64,000 nt of DNA from Pseudisothecium myosuroides (taxonomy: Eukaryota > Streptophyta > Bryopsida > Hypnales > Lembophyllaceae), in NCBI GenBank assembly GCA_951799445.1, contig OX637290.1, positions 33,288,987 through 33,352,986 on the forward strand, in the 5' to 3' direction. The position numbers were made by a program, and so were the translations under genes. Under the pieces are notes generated by a model. The model was not told where the DNA came from. It did not search any database and worked only from the letters and a program-made list of their open reading frames with translations. Each line of letters starts with the position of its first letter. The stretch's first letter is position 1. Below are positions 58,401 through 64,000 of this stretch, piece by piece.

Positions 58401-61400
58401 TTGGGAATGAAACGGGCCCTGCCATGGAATGGCTTCATTTTAAAAATGTCATGGATGGTTCATACATGCATGCATAAAATTCTATCGTGGAAGTTGGAAT
58501 TGCTCTAAGGATTTAGATTCCACCACTATTTTTACTTCTTGCCCGTTGAAAAATCCATCTTAACGTGAATTAAGAAAAATGGGGAATAAAAATATTGGGC
58601 CCTGCCATGGAATGGCTTCATTTTAAAAATGTCATGGATGGTTCATACATGCATGCATAAAATTCTATCATGGAAGTTGGAATTGCTCTTAGGATTTAGA
58701 TTCCACCACTATAATTATTCACTTCTTGCCCATTGCAAAATTCTAATTCACGTGAAGTAAAAAAAATTGGGAATGAAACGGGCCCTGCCATGGAATGGCT
58801 TCATTTTAAAAATGTCATGGATGGTTCATACATGCTTGCATAAAATCCTATCGTGGAAGTTGGAATTGCTCTTAGGATTTAGATTCCACCACTATAATTA
58901 TTCACTTCTTGCCCATTGCAAAATTCTAATTCACGTGAAGTAAAAAAAATTGGGAATGAAACGGGCCCTGCCATGGAATGGCTTCATTTTAAAAATGTCA
59001 TGGATGGTTCATACATGCTTGCATAAAATCCTATCGTGGAAGTTGGAATTGCTCTTAGGATTTAGATTCCACCACTATAATTATTCACTTCTTGCCCATT
59101 GCAAAATTCTAATTCACGTGAAGTAAAAAAAATTGGGAATGAAACGGGCCCTGCCATGGAATGGCTTCATTTTAAAAATGTCATGGATGGTTCATACATG
59201 CTTGCATAAAATCCTATCGTGGAAGTTGGAATTGCTCTTAGGATTTAGATTCCACCACTATAATTATTCACTTCTTGCCCATTGCAAAATTCTAATTCAC
59301 GTGAAGTAAAAAAAATTGGGAATGAAACGGGCCCTGCCATGGAATGGCTTCATTTTAAAAATGTCATGGATGGTTCATACATGCTTGCATAAAATCCTAT
59401 CGTGGAAGTTGGAATTGCTCTTAGGATTTAGATTCCACCACTATAATTATTCACTTCTTGCCCATTGCAAAATTCTAATTCACGTGAAGTAAAAAAAATT
59501 GGGAATGAAACGGGCCCTGCCATGGAATGGCTTCATTTTAAAAATGTCATGGATGGTTCATACATGCATGCATAAAATTCTATCGTGGAAGTTGGAATTG
59601 CTCTAAGGATTTAGATTCCACCACTATTTTTACTTCTTGCCCGTTGAAAAATCCATCTTAACGTGAATTAAAAAAAATGGGGAATAAAAATATTGGGCCC
59701 TGCCATGGAATGGCTTCATTTTAAAAATGTCATGGATGGTTCATACATGCATGCATAAAATTCTATCGTGGAAGTAAGAATTCCTCTTAGGATTTAGATT
59801 CCACCACTATAATTATTCACTTCTTGCCCATTGCAAAATTCTAATTCACGTGAAGTAAAAAAAATTGGGAATGAAACGGGCCCTGCCATGGAATGGCTTC
59901 ATTTTAAAAATGTCATGGATGGTTCATACATGCTTGCATAAAATCCTATCGTGGAAGTTGGAATTGCTCTTAGGATTTAGATTCCACCACTATAATTATT
60001 CACTTCTTGCCCATTGCAAAATTCTAATTCACGTGAAGTAAAAAAAATTGGGAATGAAACGGGCCCTGCCATGGAATGGCTTCATTTTAAAAATGTCATG
60101 GATGGTTCATACATGCATGCATAAAATTCTATCGTGGAAGTTGGAATTCCTCTTAGGATTTAGATTCCACCACTATAATTATTCACTTCTTGCCCATTGC
60201 AAAATTCTAATTCACGTGAAGTAAAAAAAATTGGGAATGAAACGGGCCCTGCCATGGAATGGCTTCATTTTAAAAATGTCATGGATGGTTCCTACATGCA
60301 TGCATAAAATTCTATCGTGGAAGTTGGAATTGCTCTTAGGATTTAGATTCCACCACTACAATTATTCACTTCTTGCCCATTGCAAAATTCTAATTCACGT
60401 GAAGTAAAAAAAATTGGGAATGAAACGGGCCCTGCCATGGAATGGCTTCATTTTAAAAATGTCATGGATGGTTCATACATGCATGCATAAAATTCTATCG
60501 TGGAAGTTGGAATTGCTCTAAGGATTTAGATTCCACCACTATTTTTACTTCTTGCCCGTTGAAAAATCCATCTTAACGTGAATTAAGAAAAATGGGGAAT
60601 AAAAATATTGGGCCCTGCCATGGAATGGCTTCATTTTAAAAATGTCATGGATGGTTCATACATGCATGCATAAAATTCTATCATGGAAGTTGGAATTGCT
60701 CTTAGGATTTAGATTCCACCACTATAATTATTCACTTCTTGCCCATTGCAAAATTCTAATTCACGTGAAGTAAAAAAAATTGGGAATGAAACGGGCCCTG
60801 CCATGGAATGGCTTCATTTTAAAAATGTCATGGATGGTTCATACATGCTTGCATAAAATCCTATCGTGGAAGTTGGAATTGCTCTTAGGATTTAGATTCC
60901 ACCACTATAATTATTCACTTCTTGCCCATTGCAAAATTCTAATTCACGTGAAGTAAAAAAAATTGGGAATGAAACGGGCCCTGCCATGGAATGGCTTCAT
61001 TTTAAAAATGTCATGGATGGTTCATACATGCTTGCATAAAATCCTATCGTGGAAGTTGGAATTGCTCTTAGGATTTAGATTCCACCACTATAATTATTCA
61101 CTTCTTGCCCATTGCAAAATTCTAATTCACGTGAAGTAAAAAAAATTGGGAATGAAACGGGCCCTGCCATGGAATGGCTTCATTTTAAAAATGTCATGGA
61201 TGGTTCATACATGCTTGCATAAAATCCTATCGTGGAAGTTGGAATTGCTCTTAGGATTTAGATTCCACCACTATAATTATTCACTTCTTGCCCATTGCAA
61301 AATTCTAATTCACGTGAAGTAAAAAAAATTGGGAATGAAACGGGCCCTGCCATGGAATGGCTTCATTTTAAAAATGTCATGGATGGTTCATACATGCTTG

Positions 61401-64000
61401 CATAAAATCCTATCGTGGAAGTTGGAATTGCTCTTAGGATTTAGATTCCACCACTATAATTATTCACTTCTTGCCCATTGCAAAATTCTAATTCACGTGA
61501 AGTAAAAAAAATTGGGAATGAAACGGGCCCTGCCATGGAATGGCTTCATTTTAAAAATGTCATGGATGGTTCATACATGCATGCATAAAATTCTATCGTG
61601 GAAGTTGGAATTGCTCTAAGGATTTAGATTCCACCACTATTTTTACTTCTTGCCCGTTGAAAAATCCATCTTAACGTGAATTAAAAAAAATGGGGAATAA
61701 AAATATTGGGCCCTGCCATGGAATGGCTTCATTTTAAAAATGTCATGGATGGTTCATACATGCATGCATAAAATTCTATCGTGGAAGTAAGAATTCCTCT
61801 TAGGATTTAGATTCCACCACTATAATTATTCACTTCTTGCCCATTGCAAAATTCTAATTCACGTGAAGTAAAAAAAATTGGGAATGAAACGGGCCCTGCC
61901 ATGGAATGGCTTCATTTTAAAAATGTCATGGATGGTTCATACATGCTTGCATAAAATCCTATCGTGGAAGTTGGAATTGCTCTTAGGATTTAGATTCCAC
62001 CACTATAATTATTCACTTCTTGCCCATTGCAAAATTCTAATTCACGTGAAGTAAAAAAAATTGGGAATGAAACGGGCCCTGCCATGGAATGGCTTCATTT
62101 TAAAAATGTCATGGATGGTTCATACATGCATGCATAAAATTCTATCGTGGAAGTTGGAATTCCTCTTAGGATTTAGATTCCACCACTATAATTATTCACT
62201 TCTTGCCCATTGCAAAATTCTAATTCACGTGAAGTAAAAAAAATTGGGAATGAAACGGGCCCTGCCATGGAATGGCTTCATTTTAAAAATGTCATGGATG
62301 GTTCCTACATGCATGCATAAAATTCTATCGTGGAAGTTGGAATTGCTCTTAGGATTTAGATTCCACCACTACAATTATTCACTTCTTGCCCATTGCAAAA
62401 TTCTAATTCACGTGAAGTAAAAAAAATTGGGAATGAAACGGGCCCTGCCATGGAATGGCTTCATTTTAAAAATGTCATGGATGGTTCATATATGCATGCA
62501 TAAAATTCTATCATGGAAGTTGGAATTGCTCTTAGGATTTAGATTCCACCACTATTTTTACTTCTTGCCCGTTGAAAAATCCATCTTAACGTGAATTAAA
62601 AAAAATGGGGAATAAAAATATTGGACCCTGCCATGAAATGGCTTCATTTTAAAAATGTCATGGATGGTTCATACATGCATGCATAAAATTCTATCATGGA
62701 AGTTGGAATTGCTCTTAGGATTTAGATTCCACCACTATAATTATTCACTTCTTGCCCATTGCAAAATTCTAATTCACGTGAAGTAAAAAAAATTGGGAAT
62801 GAAACGGGCCCTGCCATGGAATGGCTTCATTTTAAAAATGTCATGGATGGTTCATACATGCTTGCATAAAATCCTATCGTGGAAGTTGGAATTGCTCTTA
62901 GGATTTAGATTCCACCACTATAATTATTCACTTCTTGCCCATTGCAAAATTCTAATTCACGTGAAGTAAAAAAAATTGGGAATGAAACGGGCCCTGCCAT
63001 GGAATGGCTTCATTTTAAAAATGTCATGGATGGTTCATACATGCTTGCATAAAATCCTATCGTGGAAGTTGGAATTGCTCTTAGGATTTAGATTCCACCA
63101 CTATAATTATTCACTTCTTGCCCATTGCAAAATTCTAATTCACGTGAAGTAAAAAAAATTGGGAATGAAACGGGCCCTGCCATGGAATGGCTTCATTTTA
63201 AAAATGTCATGGATGGTTCATACATGCTTGCATAAAATCCTATCGTGGAAGTTGGAATTGCTCTTAGGATTTAGATTCCACCACTACAATTATTCACTTC
63301 TTGCCCATTGCAAAATTCTAATTCACATGAAGTAAAAAAAATTGGGAATGAAACGGGCCTGCTATGGAATGGCTTCATTTTAAAAATGTCATGGATGGTT
63401 CATACATGCATGCATAAAATTCTATCGTGGAAGTTGGAATTGCTCTTAGGATTTAGATTCCACCACTACAATTATTCACTTCTTGCCCATTGCAAAATTC
63501 TAATTCACGTGAAGTAAAAAAAATTGGGAATGAAACGGGCCCTGCCATGGAATGGCTTCATTTTAAAAATGTCATGGATGGTTCATACATGCATGCATAA
63601 AATTCTATCGTGGAAGTTGGAATTGCTCTAAGGATTTAGATTCCACCACTATTTTTACTTCTTGCCCGTTGAAAAATCCATCTTAACGTGAATTAAAAAA
63701 AATGGGGAATAAAAATATTGGGCCCTGCCATGAAATGGCTTCATTTTAAAAATGTCATGGATGGTTCATACATGCATGCATAAAATTCTATCGTGGAAGT
63801 TGGAATTCCTCTTAGGATTTAGATTCCACCACTATAATTATTCACTTCTTGCCCATTGCAAAATTCTAATTCACGTGAAGTAAAAAAAATTGGGAATGAA
63901 ACGGGCCCTGCCATGGAATGGCTTCATTTTAAAAATGTCATGGATGGTTCATACATGCTTGCATAAAATCCTATCGTGGAAGTTGGAATTGCTCTTAGGA
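55460..64000. repeat. 183-bp satellite array, about 46 monomers, runs off the window
   Basis: Anchoring on ACGGGCCCTGCC gives steps of 183 (56582, 56765, 56948, 57131). Each monomer holds CATACATGCATGCATAAAAT or the CATGCTTGCATAAAATCC variant, and a second subtype has CTATTTTTACTTCTTGCCCG...GGGGAATAAAAATATTGGG. The first two or three monomers are most diverged and inner ones are nearly identical. Monomer length near that of nucleosomal DNA and the homogenised core are usual for centromeric or pericentromeric satellites; location is inference. Small open frames here (e.g. 55989-56198) are not genes. Confidence 0.9.
58412..62437. repeat. 11-monomer higher-order repeat, two copies
   Basis: The monomer-type order from 58412 (variant with TTAAGAAAAATGGGG, then TATCATGG, four CATGCTTGC types, variant, GTAAGAATTCC, CATGCTTGC, AATTCCTC, TTCCTACATGC) repeats exactly from 60425. 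The shift is 2,013 bp = 11 x 183. Confidence 0.8.

Noticed and set aside
55460..64000. CRISPR-like array
   Set aside because: Whole 183-bp units repeat with no unique spacers. This is a satellite in eukaryotic DNA.

Overview
The window is repeat-rich nuclear DNA, most likely from a streptophyte (a green plant or charophyte-type alga). Pointers are a plant-type Ty3 primer-binding site, DUF7869-type transposon genes, plant-style CACTA and hAT miniature elements, a 183-bp satellite and degenerate TTTAGGG-like sequence. I could not fix the species and I see no convincing host gene. Almost everything is nested mobile DNA, much of which can be unstacked using exact target-site duplications (TSDs).

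Left part (1-19078): two decayed head-to-tail copies of a gene with a DUF7869-like, possibly DDE-transposase-like protein. Copy 1 (389-8169) is split by a 4.9-kb LTR-like unit (2251-7185, TSD GACGT). Copy 2 (about 9395-18234) is split by an AT-rich insertion, a hAT-type miniature element (12464-12784) and a second 4.9-kb unit in the opposite orientation (13048-17930, TSD GATTG). A third, diverged member of this unit family (L3) starts at 19079 and carries a CACTA-like foldback element and a solo LTR of another family (20068-23564, TSD GGATC).

Middle part (26539-44045): a Ty3-type retrotransposon with a giant LTR of about 3.48 kb (family L1), a primer-binding site at 36980-36997, and decayed gag/CCHC/protease sequence. 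Its 5' LTR holds a 6.9-kb pair of inverted family-L2 LTRs (29186-36128, TSD GGTAT). The order of the parts shows one L2 inserted into another (TSD AGCCC), followed by an inversion. The gag region is split by an L1 solo LTR (38424-41909, TSD CGTCA), and the protease region is cut by an L2-related LTR starting at 42802.

Right part (44046-64000): a third DUF7869 gene on the minus strand (45473-48856) with a definable 165-bp intron, surrounded by palindromes of the type TCGTGGGATCCCACGA; an L1 solo LTR with an intact 589-codon reading frame (51088-54568, TSD TTTAG); a 161-bp foldback element; and more than 8.5 kb of 183-bp satellite with an 11-monomer higher-order repeat, running off the window end.

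The most unusual theme is coding inside LTRs. Families L1, L2 and the L2-related unit carry homologous long reading frames (conserved N-terminal domain, acidic stretch, coiled coil, basic or repeat tail) shortly downstream of the LTR start, with a TATA box visible in L1. Family L3 instead carries a tiny conserved ATG-initiated exon followed by a 5' splice site. These look like leader genes translated ahead of gag and spread as part of the LTR.
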